Source of the DNA: Candidatus Faecivivens stercoripullorum
GTDB lineage: Bacteria > Bacillota > Clostridia > Oscillospirales > Ruminococcaceae
Direction: 5' to 3'
Length of the DNA stretch: 27,792 bases
NCBI GenBank assembly: GCA_018715285.1
Contig: DVLW01000106.1
Location: 1 to 27,792, forward strand
The notes under the pieces were generated by a model, which did not search any database, was not told the origin of the DNA, and saw only the letters and a list, made by a program, of their open reading frames with translations. How positions within the stretch are numbered: the stretch's first letter is position 1; every line of letters begins with the position of its first letter. This document shows positions 14,679-22,777 of the stretch, one piece after another. The position numbers and the translations under genes are program-made.

Positions 14679-15590
14679 ATGAAAACTGTTTTCCTGTTTG
14701 CCGGACAGGGCAGCCAGACCCCTGGAATGGCTGTCGAACTGGTCCGTGAATCGGCTGATGCCGCGAAAGTATTTGACTGTGCATCCGAAATGCTGCATTT
14801 TGACCTTTTGGACATCTGTGCAAACGGTACCGCTGAACAGCTGGCGGCAACCACTGTCGCTCAGCCTGCTATTATGGCAACCTCGCTGGCGGCACTTGCC
14901 TGTGTGAAAGAACGCGGTATCGAGGCCGGAGCTGTTGCGGGTCATTCGCTCGGTGAATACGCGGCGATGGTCGCTTCCGGAATGCTGTCGATGGAAGACG
15001 GATTCAAGCTGATCGCCCATCGTGCGGCTGCTATGGGAAAATGCGCTGAAAACGGCGGCGGCTCGATGGCAGCGATTATGGGACTGCCGGCAGATGAAAT
15101 CGCGGCAATCTGTGAAGAAATTCCCGGTTATGTACTGCCGGTCAACTACAACTCGACCGCACAGACGGTTATCGCGGGTGAAGCTGATGCGGTTGCAGCT
15201 GCGTGTGAAAAATTCGTATCGATGGGTAAAAAAGCCGTTCCGCTCAAGGTCGCGGCTGCTTTCCATTCCAAACTGATGCAGCCGGCAGCAGATGAATTTT
15301 ATGAAGCTGCAAAGCAGTTCACTTTCAACAAACCCCAGCTGGAATTCTACTCCAATCTGACCGGCGGTCTGCTGGAAGATTTCTCGGATATGCCGGGTTA
15401 CCTTGCACGCCATATCGTCTCGCCTGTCCGCTTTACCAATGAACTCGCAGCACTTCAGGCTGCTGGATATACCCGTTATCTGGAACTGGGTCCCGGAAAG
15501 ACGCTGACCGGGCTGGTCAAACGTACCCTTTCGGATGTAACTGCTCAGAATGTCGAAAACGCAAAAACTCTTGCCAAAGCGTGTGAATGA
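14679..15590 (+). CDS. fabD: Malonyl-CoA:ACP transacylase
   Basis: This 303-residue enzyme loads malonate from CoA onto AcpP, supplying FabH and FabF. The N-terminal LFAGQGSQTPGM, the nucleophile Ser90 in AGHSLGEYAAM and the catalytic His196 in AAFHSKLM are all present. AGAAAGGAAC lies 10 nt before the ATG. It is the only enzyme of the core pathway encoded on the opposite strand from the rest of the cluster, which usually contains fabD between fabK and fabG. Its stop lies 24 nt before the manA-type gene. Confidence 0.95.
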   Translation: MKTVFLFAGQGSQTPGMAVELVRESADAAKVFDCASEMLHFDLLDICANGTAEQLAATTVAQPAIMATSLAALACVKERGIEAGAVAGHSLGEYAAMVASGMLSMEDGFKLIAHRAAAMGKCAENGGGSMAAIMGLPADEIAAICEEIPGYVLPVNYNSTAQTVIAGEADAVAAACEKFVSMGKKAVPLKVAAAFHSKLMQPAADEFYEAAKQFTFNKPQLEFYSNLTGGLLEDFSDMPGYLARHIVSPVRFTNELAALQAAGYTRYLELGPGKTLTGLVKRTLSDVTAQNVENAKTLAKACE

Positions 15591-15614
15591 CGCAGAAAGG
15601 AGTAGCATAATATC

Positions 15615-16583
15615 ATGATCTACTCACTCTATCCGGTATTTAAAGATTATCTGTGGGGCGGTACCCGCCTGCGGGATGAATATGGCAAAAAATCTGACCT
15701 TGAAAAGGTTGCGGAAAGCTGGGAGCTGTCCTGTCATAAAGATGGGGTATGCTCGATTGGCCTTGCCGGAATGGATGCTTCCAAGCCGGTTCCGCTGACC
15801 GAATTTATCCGTATCCGCGGAAAAGCAGAAGTACTGGGAACCCATCCGGCCGCTTTCCCGTCCTTCCCTGTCATGATTAAACTGATCGATGCACGCGACA
15901 ACCTCTCGGTACAGGTTCATCCGGACGACCGGTATGCTATGCGGGTAGAAGGCTCGGTCGGTAAGACGGAGATGTGGTACATCGTTGACTGTGAGGAAGG
16001 AGCGGAGCTTCTGTATGGCTTTAACCGCGCAGTCACAGCTGACGAGGTCCGTCAGGCGGCTATTGACAACACCCTGCCTGATCTTTGCAACCATGTTCCT
16101 GTCCATAAAGGCGATGTTTTCTGGATTAACGCCGGTACGCTGCACGCCATCGGAAAAGGAATTGTTATTGCTGAAATTCAGCAGAATTCTAACCTGACCT
16201 ATCGGCTGTACGACTATGGCCGTACCGATAAAAACGGTAATCCCCGTGAGCTGCATCTGGACAAGGCACTGGATGTTCTTCGGTTTGAGCGCCCGGCTCG
16301 GATGGGTCCGATCGGTCATCCCGAACCTCATAACGGATATACCCGCACACTGTTGGGAAGCTGCCATTATTTTACGGTATTTGCAATTGACCTGCACAGC
16401 GAGTATACTGCAAACGCTTCTCCCCTTTCTTTCCACTGCCTGACGGTGACCGAAGGCTGCATGACCATCGAAAATGAAGGCCAGTTGGTAGAAGCGAAAA
16501 AGGGTGAAAGCTATTTTATCCCTGCTGGATCCGGTGTGTATACCGTCAAAGGCAAAGGTAAACTGCTGATTACTACCGTATAA
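15615..16583 (+). CDS. manA: Class I mannose-6-phosphate isomerase
   Basis: This 322-residue cupin-type zinc enzyme interconverts mannose-6-phosphate and fructose-6-phosphate. The metal ligands are visible as Gln100 and His102 (VQVHPDD), Glu119 (GKTEMWY) and His177 (GTLHAIG). The length and the N-terminal PVFKDYLWGGTRL match the short Firmicutes form (ManA/Pmi/YvyI). AAAGGAG precedes the ATG. It lies between fabD and a sugar-type regulator, so it probably belongs functionally with the regulator rather than with lipid synthesis, though transcription from the fabD promoter is likely. Confidence 0.93.
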   Translation: MIYSLYPVFKDYLWGGTRLRDEYGKKSDLEKVAESWELSCHKDGVCSIGLAGMDASKPVPLTEFIRIRGKAEVLGTHPAAFPSFPVMIKLIDARDNLSVQVHPDDRYAMRVEGSVGKTEMWYIVDCEEGAELLYGFNRAVTADEVRQAAIDNTLPDLCNHVPVHKGDVFWINAGTLHAIGKGIVIAEIQQNSNLTYRLYDYGRTDKNGNPRELHLDKALDVLRFERPARMGPIGHPEPHNGYTRTLLGSCHYFTVFAIDLHSEYTANASPLSFHCLTVTEGCMTIENEGQLVEAKKGESYFIPAGSGVYTVKGKGKLLITTV

Positions 16584-16618
16584 GCATGGTAGACAGAGTA
16601 AAAAAGGAGTGAACCAGA

Positions 16619-17863
16619 ATGGCTTCGTCTGCACCTGAACAAATCGCGGGAGAAAAACCACGCGATATTAAAATAAATAACCGGCGTATTGTTCTGGAAC
16701 TGCTGCGGCGGGGCGACAGGGTTTCGCTGGGGCAGCTGGCTGAAAGCTGCAATCTTTCCCGTAATACCATCAAAAAATGCATGGACTTTTTCCTTCAGAA
16801 AGGAATCGCTGCCGACGCCGGAAAAGGCAGTTCGACCAGTGAAGGCGGTAAAAAACCGGATATGTTCATGCTGGATGAAAACTGGGGAATTATCGGAAGT
16901 ATCTATTGCTTTAAAAATCATCTGTGTGGTGCACTGTACACGATTGGTCTGTCGCTGCTGTGCCGTGATGAAGAACAGCTGACGATCTATACGCCGGATG
17001 AAGTGAAGGCAGGCAGTGTACGGCTGATGCACCGGATGCTTCAAAACTGCGGAAAAGAGCTGTCACTGCTTAAAAGTGTCACCTGCTCCATTCATGGAGT
17101 TGTGGATATCCATACCGGAACTGTTTTTTCCAGCGGGCATAATGGCTGGAATGGACAGGTTTCGTTGGGCGGCATGATTTCGGAAGCATTGGGCGGTATT
17201 CCGGTCTACTGCTGCAACCCGGTCAGATCAATGCTGCTGTGTGAAGCGGAACAGGACCCGGCTGTCACAGATAATTCCGCAATCCTCTACACCAACGGAC
17301 GCGGCGCTATGGCGGCTGTCATCCGCAATGGAGTTGTCGTCCAGGGCAAGCGGTGCGTGTTGGGCGAAATCAGCGGTATCCCGCTCAATTTCACCTCACA
17401 TCCCGATTCCGATACTTCGCTGGGAGGAGACAGTCTGGGAGCACTGGTCTGCCGCGACCGGCTGATGACCGAAATCGGCAGCAATCCGGCACTTTATTTG
17501 TCGTCTACCCTGTCGAGTCTGGGCCGGGAACCGGAACTGGAGGATATTTTTGAAGCAGCACAGGCTGGCGATGAACTTGCACAGGCTGTCATGCGCTATT
17601 CCGCAAGATGGTTTGCGGTATCATTGCGGCAGCTGCTGTTTCTGGCTGACCCAGATATTATCATTATTCAGGGCGATTATGCCGGTGCAGGAGATTATTT
17701 CCTGCAAACGCTGAAAAGGTATGTACAGTCGTATGTGGCACCGTCGGTCAGTGTTATACCGGATATCCGGCTGTCCAAACAGGAAGAAATCACCTCGTGT
17801 ATGCGCGGCGGAGCGATTGTATCCCGCAACCGCGTATTTGATTCTGATACCATGTACGAATAA
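16619..17863 (+). CDS. ROK-family transcriptional regulator (NagC/XylR type)
   Basis: This 414-residue protein has an N-terminal winged helix (about 20-75: NRRIVLELLRRGDRVSLGQLAESCNLSRNTIKKCM) followed by a ROK sugar-kinase-like domain. NagC/XylR/Mlc relatives repress sugar genes and release DNA on binding a sugar or sugar phosphate. Here the usual ATP-binding DxGxT segment and the Cys-rich zinc motif of active ROK kinases are not recognisable, so it should be a sensor, not a kinase. AAAAGGAG lies before the ATG. It follows manA by 35 nt. Candidate targets are manA and the convergent fructosidase gene, an inference from position only. Confidence 0.87.
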   Translation: MASSAPEQIAGEKPRDIKINNRRIVLELLRRGDRVSLGQLAESCNLSRNTIKKCMDFFLQKGIAADAGKGSSTSEGGKKPDMFMLDENWGIIGSIYCFKNHLCGALYTIGLSLLCRDEEQLTIYTPDEVKAGSVRLMHRMLQNCGKELSLLKSVTCSIHGVVDIHTGTVFSSGHNGWNGQVSLGGMISEALGGIPVYCCNPVRSMLLCEAEQDPAVTDNSAILYTNGRGAMAAVIRNGVVVQGKRCVLGEISGIPLNFTSHPDSDTSLGGDSLGALVCRDRLMTEIGSNPALYLSSTLSSLGREPELEDIFEAAQAGDELAQAVMRYSARWFAVSLRQLLFLADPDIIIIQGDYAGAGDYFLQTLKRYVQSYVAPSVSVIPDIRLSKQEEITSCMRGGAIVSRNRVFDSDTMYE

Positions 17864-17872
17864 ACCTGCAAC

Positions 17873-17917
17873 AAAAAACCGTACCGTTCGGATTCTTCCG
17901 AATGGTACGGTTTTTTT
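17873..17917. terminator. Bidirectional terminator between ROK and GH32 genes
   Basis: AAAAAACCGTACCGTTCGG and CCGAATGGTACGGTTTTTTT form a long stem (one G-T pair) around a short ATTCTT loop. A residues lie on the left and T residues on the right, serving both convergent genes. Confidence 0.92.
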
Positions 17918-17943
17918 ATGATCTTCAAATTTTCCAAGTAGCT

Positions 17944-19587
17944 TTATTCAGCGTCCTTATCATATACCGAACGCAGCTTCCACAGGGTTCCATCCGCTTT
18001 GCAGCCTTCCAGACAGAGCATTTCCAGCCCCATTTTTCCGGGATCGAGCGGACTGTTGAGACCGCAATGGAAAATACCGCAGAACAGTTCGACGCTGCCC
18101 TGATCGGCCAGAATCCGCATCGAGACTTCACCGTTCATCGGCTCAGGCAGATGGTAAATTCCGGTTGGGAAGACCAGTTCCCTGCCGCCGTTTTGTACCA
18201 GCACCGGTACTCCGCGGAGAGAAAACATTGCCCGGCCATTCGGATGATCGAAATGCAGGGTAATTTCCAGATCGAGTGCTTTTCCGCCAAACCGCGCCAG
18301 TTTTTTCTCTGTGAGACCGACCGATTCAGTACGCAGAGATTTGACTGCGTCAATCGGATCAGCTTTCAGACGGATTCCGTCCGGCGTAGTGACCAGTGAA
18401 AGTTTCCACGGAAAACTCATGCAGCTGGCAAAAGGTGCACCCGGGAAAACGGTCGGAATCCAGGAAATCTGAATTTCTTCTCCGCGCGGCAGTCCAAAAA
18501 ATGTCTGCGGCGCATAGGTTGCAGCGTTGGTAAAGATTTTGACGGTATCCCCTACCTGAGAAGCACCCTTAATCAGAGAGGTTTCGGCTACAAACCTGCG
18601 GCCTTCAAAATGTCCCAGCAGGTAATTTTCCGGAGAGCCGAACAATACCCATTTCGCCTTGTCCGGATCACCGTCGACAAACAGTTCAAACAGATCGGGA
18701 CATTCTGCCGTATCCGGCATGGTTATCCGTTCGCCTTTCTCCCAGTGGAGCAGATCGTCCGAATACAGCAGCATATAATCGTTTTCTTCCAGATACAGCG
18801 CCATAACCCAACATCCGGCATCTTCGACCCAGCGAACCTTCGGATCACGGCTAAGTCCGACAATACTGTCTACAATTCGTCCCCATTTCTGGAAGCTGTT
18901 ACCGCCATCCAGACTGACAGCAGCGCACTGTACCGCTTCCGGACGTTTCCATCCTTCTGGGAAAATAGGCTTGCCATCTTCATCAAAGCCGATACGGGGC
19001 AGGAAACGTACCCGTGTTGCGGTATAAAACAGGAAAATCGGCGGATGCTCTCCTGTCTGGAGACCGGATGTATTGTTCCAGTCAACAACACCGCTGCCAG
19101 AAAAGATATTGCCATCCTCATCACTGGGGCACAGCGGCGGCTGACGTTCGGTCCAATGCAGCAGATCAGGGCTAACAGCCCATCCCCAATGGGTATTTGC
19201 ATGGTTCAAACCATAGGGGTTGAGCTGATAGAACATATGGTACAGGCCGTTATAATACAGCAGGCCATTCGGGTCATTATGAAAACCGCGCCGCGGAGCA
19301 AAATGCGCGAGCGGACGGATGGATTCTGTATAGGCTGTCTGCTCATCGGCAGGGGTATCTGAAAACTGCACCATTGCCGTCAGTTTCGGCAGCAGCTCCG
19401 GCTCACATTCGGTAAAGCCAATCGAAAAATCCTCCGGGTTCCCTTCCGGAAGTGAAAAGACCGCCCACATATCCGGATGATCGGTAAGAACCAGACGCTG
19501 TTCATCCAGCAGCTGTCCCCGATAAAACAACTGAATCCGCGCGGAAATTCCTTCCCGTCCGACCGGCACATTACAATATCCTGCCAT
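17944..19587 (-). CDS. Glycoside hydrolase family 32 beta-fructosidase (levanase/invertase type)
   Basis: This 547-residue enzyme should release fructose from sucrose, inulin or levan-type substrates. The nucleophile Asp105 lies in FHNDPNG, the transition-state Asp248 in SRDPK and the acid/base Glu295 in AECPDLF, the three GH32 signatures in order. An extra domain of about 90 residues precedes the catalytic five-blade propeller, and a beta-sandwich follows (about 400-547). No signal peptide is visible, so it acts on imported sugars. AAAAGGAGAA precedes the ATG. It has its own promoter in the gap upstream and shares a terminator with the ROK regulator. Confidence 0.9.
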   Translation of the reverse strand: MAGYCNVPVGREGISARIQLFYRGQLLDEQRLVLTDHPDMWAVFSLPEGNPEDFSIGFTECEPELLPKLTAMVQFSDTPADEQTAYTESIRPLAHFAPRRGFHNDPNGLLYYNGLYHMFYQLNPYGLNHANTHWGWAVSPDLLHWTERQPPLCPSDEDGNIFSGSGVVDWNNTSGLQTGEHPPIFLFYTATRVRFLPRIGFDEDGKPIFPEGWKRPEAVQCAAVSLDGGNSFQKWGRIVDSIVGLSRDPKVRWVEDAGCWVMALYLEENDYMLLYSDDLLHWEKGERITMPDTAECPDLFELFVDGDPDKAKWVLFGSPENYLLGHFEGRRFVAETSLIKGASQVGDTVKIFTNAATYAPQTFFGLPRGEEIQISWIPTVFPGAPFASCMSFPWKLSLVTTPDGIRLKADPIDAVKSLRTESVGLTEKKLARFGGKALDLEITLHFDHPNGRAMFSLRGVPVLVQNGGRELVFPTGIYHLPEPMNGEVSMRILADQGSVELFCGIFHCGLNSPLDPGKMGLEMLCLEGCKADGTLWKLRSVYDKDAE

Positions 19588-19631
19588 AACTTCTCATTCT
19601 CCTTTTCGACTGAATATCGCGTAACAGGAAC

Positions 19632-19661
19632 AGTATAGCATGGAAAAAAACGGAATGTCAA
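19632..19661 (-). promoter_or_regulatory. Promoter of the GH32 gene
   Basis: On the minus strand a perfect TTGACA (19661-19656) and an extended -10, TGC-TATACT (hexamer 19637-19632), are 18 bp apart. They lie entirely in the 87-nt gap after the upstream MBL-fold gene. The start is expected near 19625. Confidence 0.75.
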
Positions 19662-19674
19662 TCAATCGGAATAT

Positions 19675-20577
19675 TTACCGGATACGGGAATCACTGTAAA
19701 CAACCATCGCACGGCCGGTGCACATAATCTGTCTCTGGCCGGGATCATCGACATAATCATAGGTTTCATGCTGCTCCGGATGCTGGATAATACAGCCAAG
19801 GCAGTCGATCATCTCGGTGAGGTATCCCTTATCAATTCCCTGTTTGCCGTGTCCGGGACAGAGCTTTGTCACCTTTTCCAGACGCGGCAGATTTTTGACC
19901 AGCGAATCCCGGAAAGCGGTTATCGTCATCAGTTCAGGGAACCAGGTGTTCGGGAAACGGTCAATAACCAGCGTAGGCGTGGAAAGAACCGCATCTCCGC
20001 TATAAAGGATGCCGCTTTTATGGTCCAGAAGCATACAGCCGCCAGGCGTATGACCGGGAGTATGAATCACTTCCACCATCTCACCGTCTCCCAGCCGGAA
20101 GCAATAGCCATCGCAAATCGGGATAACCTCCGTCTGATCGCTGATAGGTACAAGGTCTTTTTCATCACAGAGCGGATGCATCCGGTGCTCAGGGTCTGCC
20201 ATCTGCTGTTTAAGGTAGGGAATATCTTCTTCCGGGCAGTAAACACGTTCAAACTGTCCATTGCCGCCGGTATGGTCGCCGTGGTAATGGGTGACGACAA
20301 CATCCAGCGGTTTATCGGTCAGCGCTTCCACTGCGCCCCTGAGATCACCTGCCCCCATACCGGTATCAATCAGCAGGGCACGTTCACTGCCGATTATCAG
20401 ATGCATCCAGGTGGACGCTCCAGGTATCCGGGCATCATAAAAAAGATGCCGGACACGCGGATCATCCTCATCCGGAATAACCGTTAAATAAGGATTTGCC
20501 GCACAGTTATGCGGCAGTGCTGCCGTAGAAGCTGCAAAGGCATCATTTTCCGCCATCAATTTTTTCCATTCTGACAT
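19675..20577 (-). CDS. MBL-fold metallo-hydrolase (second copy)
   Basis: This 300-residue metallo-beta-lactamase-fold protein has THYHGDHTGG, the downstream HTPGHTPGG, the bridging aspartate in LYSGDAVL and the C-terminal CPGHGKQG: a complete dinuclear metal site. It resembles the protein at 4708-5514 in the segment before the metal motif (both read IGSE-A-LIDT then GDLR and TDKP), so the two are probably paralogues. The substrate is unknown. AAGGAG precedes the ATG, and a strong promoter with a repeat element lies upstream. It is followed by the separately promoted GH32 gene. Confidence 0.87.
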   Translation of the reverse strand: MSEWKKLMAENDAFAASTAALPHNCAANPYLTVIPDEDDPRVRHLFYDARIPGASTWMHLIIGSERALLIDTGMGAGDLRGAVEALTDKPLDVVVTHYHGDHTGGNGQFERVYCPEEDIPYLKQQMADPEHRMHPLCDEKDLVPISDQTEVIPICDGYCFRLGDGEMVEVIHTPGHTPGGCMLLDHKSGILYSGDAVLSTPTLVIDRFPNTWFPELMTITAFRDSLVKNLPRLEKVTKLCPGHGKQGIDKGYLTEMIDCLGCIIQHPEQHETYDYVDDPGQRQIMCTGRAMVVYSDSRIR

Positions 20578-20599
20578 ATCGGTACACTCCTTATTCTGA

Positions 20600-20653
20600 C
20601 ATACTAATGGTTAATACTATTGGTATTATAGCATAATCCCAGTTAACCAACAA
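20600..20653 (-). promoter_or_regulatory. Promoter and repeat operator of the second MBL-fold gene
   Basis: On the minus strand TTGTTG (20653-20648) and an extended TGC-TATAAT (hexamer 20630-20625) are 17 bp apart. Covering the start site is a two-copy direct repeat on the plus strand, TACTAATGGT (20602-20611) and TACTATTGGT (20615-20624). Together the copies also form an imperfect palindrome. This is a likely repressor site. Confidence 0.6.
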
Positions 20654-20730
20654 GCCAGCCGAAAACTTCATCTGCCCTGAAATCAACCCGGCAGAAAGTT
20701 CAGATTTGTCAGGGAATACGGCCGTAGCGC

Positions 20731-20759
20731 TTGACGGAAGGTCCAAATACCGGTATAAT
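20731..20759 (+). promoter_or_regulatory. Sigma-A promoter of the BMP/phosphoesterase operon
   Basis: TTGACG (20731-20736) and a consensus TATAAT (20754-20759) are 17 bp apart. The start near 20766 gives a leader of about 60 nt before the ATG at 20825. The region between 20654 and 20730 shows nothing further that I can name. Confidence 0.78.
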
Positions 20760-20824
20760 AAAACCGGACGATAAATACAGATATGTCCGATTTTCAGACT
20801 GTCAGGTAAGGAAGTGTTCTTATT

Positions 20825-22777
20825 ATGAAAATGGAAGAATACGATAAAGCCTATAAACTCGGGAAAAAAGAATATCAGGCCCGTCTTCTCAACGGTCAAC
20901 TGCCGACTCTGGAAGTTCTGGATGAAATTCTGCCCGAAAACGCTAATTTTGCCGAGGTTCCGCTCGGCGTCGTTCAGATTCCAATGCGTCAGATCGTCGG
21001 TACCAAAACCGCCGGACGCAGTACTGCATTCGCTGCCAACTTCATGCCGATTTTGGGCAGTTCAACAGAATTTGCCGCTAAGTGGCAAAACCTCAGCGAA
21101 ATTCAGGAAAATGAGGGATTCCGCGATCCGGTCAAGGCATATGAGTATATGAACCGGTTCTATATCCAGGAAGGCAACAAACGAGTCAGCGTTATGAAAT
21201 ATTACGGCGCATACTCCATTCCTGGCAATGTCATCCGTCTGATTCCCAGACGTACAGATGAGCTGGAAAACAAGATCTATTACGAATTCCTCGATTTTTA
21301 CCGTGTAACCGGTATCAACTATATTTATTTCAGCAAACTGGGCAGTTTTGTCAAACTGCAGGCTGCTGTCGGCAAATCGCCGGAAGATGTCTGGACCAAT
21401 GAAGAAAAACTGACCTTTAACTCGGTATTTTTCAGCTTTGAAGACGGATTCATCCAAAATGGCGGCGATAAGCTGGCACTCACAGAAGGCGACGCTTTCC
21501 TGCTGTTTTTGGATCTGTACAGCTATGATTCCATCAAGGATAAAACCCGCAGTGAAATTATGGCGATGGTTACCTCCTGCTGGGAAGAATTTGTACTGCA
21601 ATCCAAGCCCTATCAGGAAGAAATCGACCTGAAGCTGAACCCGAGCCAGCATGAAAAACCGCTGCTTGACCGGCTGCTGCCGCTCAATACCACACAACAC
21701 CTCAAAGTCGCATTCATCTATATGCGTACTCCTCAGAGTTCCGCGTGGAGCTATGCCCACGAACTGGGACGTACCCATATCAGCGCAGTATTTGAGAGTG
21801 AAATCGATACCTTCACCTATGAAAACGCAACACAGGAAAATATCGATGAAGTTCTGGAAGACGCTATCCAGAAGGGTGCTGACATCATCTTCACCACCTC
21901 GCCTGTCTTTGTACAGGCAAGTGTCAAGGCTGCAATCGCGCATCCAGAAGTTAAGATTCTCAACTGCTCGCTCAATACGACCCATCGGTATATCCGGACC
22001 TACTATTCCCGTATGCATGAAGCAAAATTCCTGATGGGTGCAATTGCCGGCGCGCTGTCGAAAAATGACAAAATCGCGTATATCGCCGACTACCCGATCT
22101 ACGGTACTATCGCCAGCATCAACGCTTTTGCGCTGGGTGCCAAGATGGTTAATCCCCGTATCAAGGTACACCTGCTCTGGTCGACTCTGAAAGATTTCAA
22201 TCTGGAAGAGGAACTGCTGCGGCTGCATCCTGACTGCATGCTGGGACGCGATATGGTTATCCCGGAAAAGGGTTACCGCGATTTTGGCCTGATTCAGATG
22301 GATGAGGAAGGCAATACCATCAGCCAGGCAATGCCGCTGTACAACTGGGGCACCTTCTATGAGAAGCTGATCCGGACGGTTATGGACGGTACCTGGAAAT
22401 ATGATGAGGATAAAAAGGAAAGCAAAGCAATCAACTACTGGTGGGGCCTGTCAGCCGATGTTGTAGACGTTGTCTATTCAACCCGCATCCCGATCGGAAC
22501 CAAGCGGCTGGTTGAACTGCTCAAGGACGCCATTCGTTCGGGACATTTCGACGTATTCAGCGGCGTGATGTATTCTCAGAACGGTATCGTCCAGAGTGAA
22601 CCCCATCGTACCCTGACACCGGAAGAGATTGTCAATATGGATTGGCTGGCAGAAAATGTCATCGGCAGTATCCCGACAACAAGTGAACTGCTTGAACACG
22701 CCGTTCCGGTTACCATCCAGCAGGGTGTTGAGACACGAAAAGAAGCCGAAACAGCTGGAAAGGAAACATCGACGTGA
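20825..22777 (+). CDS. ParB-like domain fused to a BMP (PnrA-like) ligand-binding domain
   Basis: This 650-residue protein has no signal peptide. Residues of about 40-145 resemble a ParB/sulfiredoxin-type domain: VPLGVVQIPMRQIVGT, then DPVKAYEYM and EGNKRVSVMKYYGA (the equivalent of the GxxR region), then VIRLIP. A helical linker follows. From about 292 to 590 it is a Bmp/PnrA periplasmic-binding-protein-like domain, with LKVAFIYM, GADIIFTTSP, EAKFLMGAIAGALSKNDKIAYIADYPIYG and YWWGLSADVVDVVYS. Bmp/PnrA proteins normally bind nucleosides as lipoproteins feeding an ABC transporter. A cytoplasmic copy without transporter genes is more likely a sensor or regulator. It has its own promoter, and the next gene overlaps its stop by 4 nt. 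The ParB-like assignment is my reading and needs a profile search. Confidence 0.75.
   Translation: MKMEEYDKAYKLGKKEYQARLLNGQLPTLEVLDEILPENANFAEVPLGVVQIPMRQIVGTKTAGRSTAFAANFMPILGSSTEFAAKWQNLSEIQENEGFRDPVKAYEYMNRFYIQEGNKRVSVMKYYGAYSIPGNVIRLIPRRTDELENKIYYEFLDFYRVTGINYIYFSKLGSFVKLQAAVGKSPEDVWTNEEKLTFNSVFFSFEDGFIQNGGDKLALTEGDAFLLFLDLYSYDSIKDKTRSEIMAMVTSCWEEFVLQSKPYQEEIDLKLNPSQHEKPLLDRLLPLNTTQHLKVAFIYMRTPQSSAWSYAHELGRTHISAVFESEIDTFTYENATQENIDEVLEDAIQKGADIIFTTSPVFVQASVKAAIAHPEVKILNCSLNTTHRYIRTYYSRMHEAKFLMGAIAGALSKNDKIAYIADYPIYGTIASINAFALGAKMVNPRIKVHLLWSTLKDFNLEEELLRLHPDCMLGRDMVIPEKGYRDFGLIQMDEEGNTISQAMPLYNWGTFYEKLIRTVMDGTWKYDEDKKESKAINYWWGLSADVVDVVYSTRIPIGTKRLVELLKDAIRSGHFDVFSGVMYSQNGIVQSEPHRTLTPEEIVNMDWLAENVIGSIPTTSELLEHAVPVTIQQGVETRKEAETAGKETST

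Noticed and set aside
14670..16661. Long minus-strand open frames opposite fabD and manA
   Set aside because: Both are complements of genes with full catalytic motifs and have no promoter or ribosome-binding site of their own.
21062..22228. Open frame of 388 codons on the minus strand
   Set aside because: It is antisense to the ParB-like/BMP fusion, with no ribosome-binding site and no recognisable motif.
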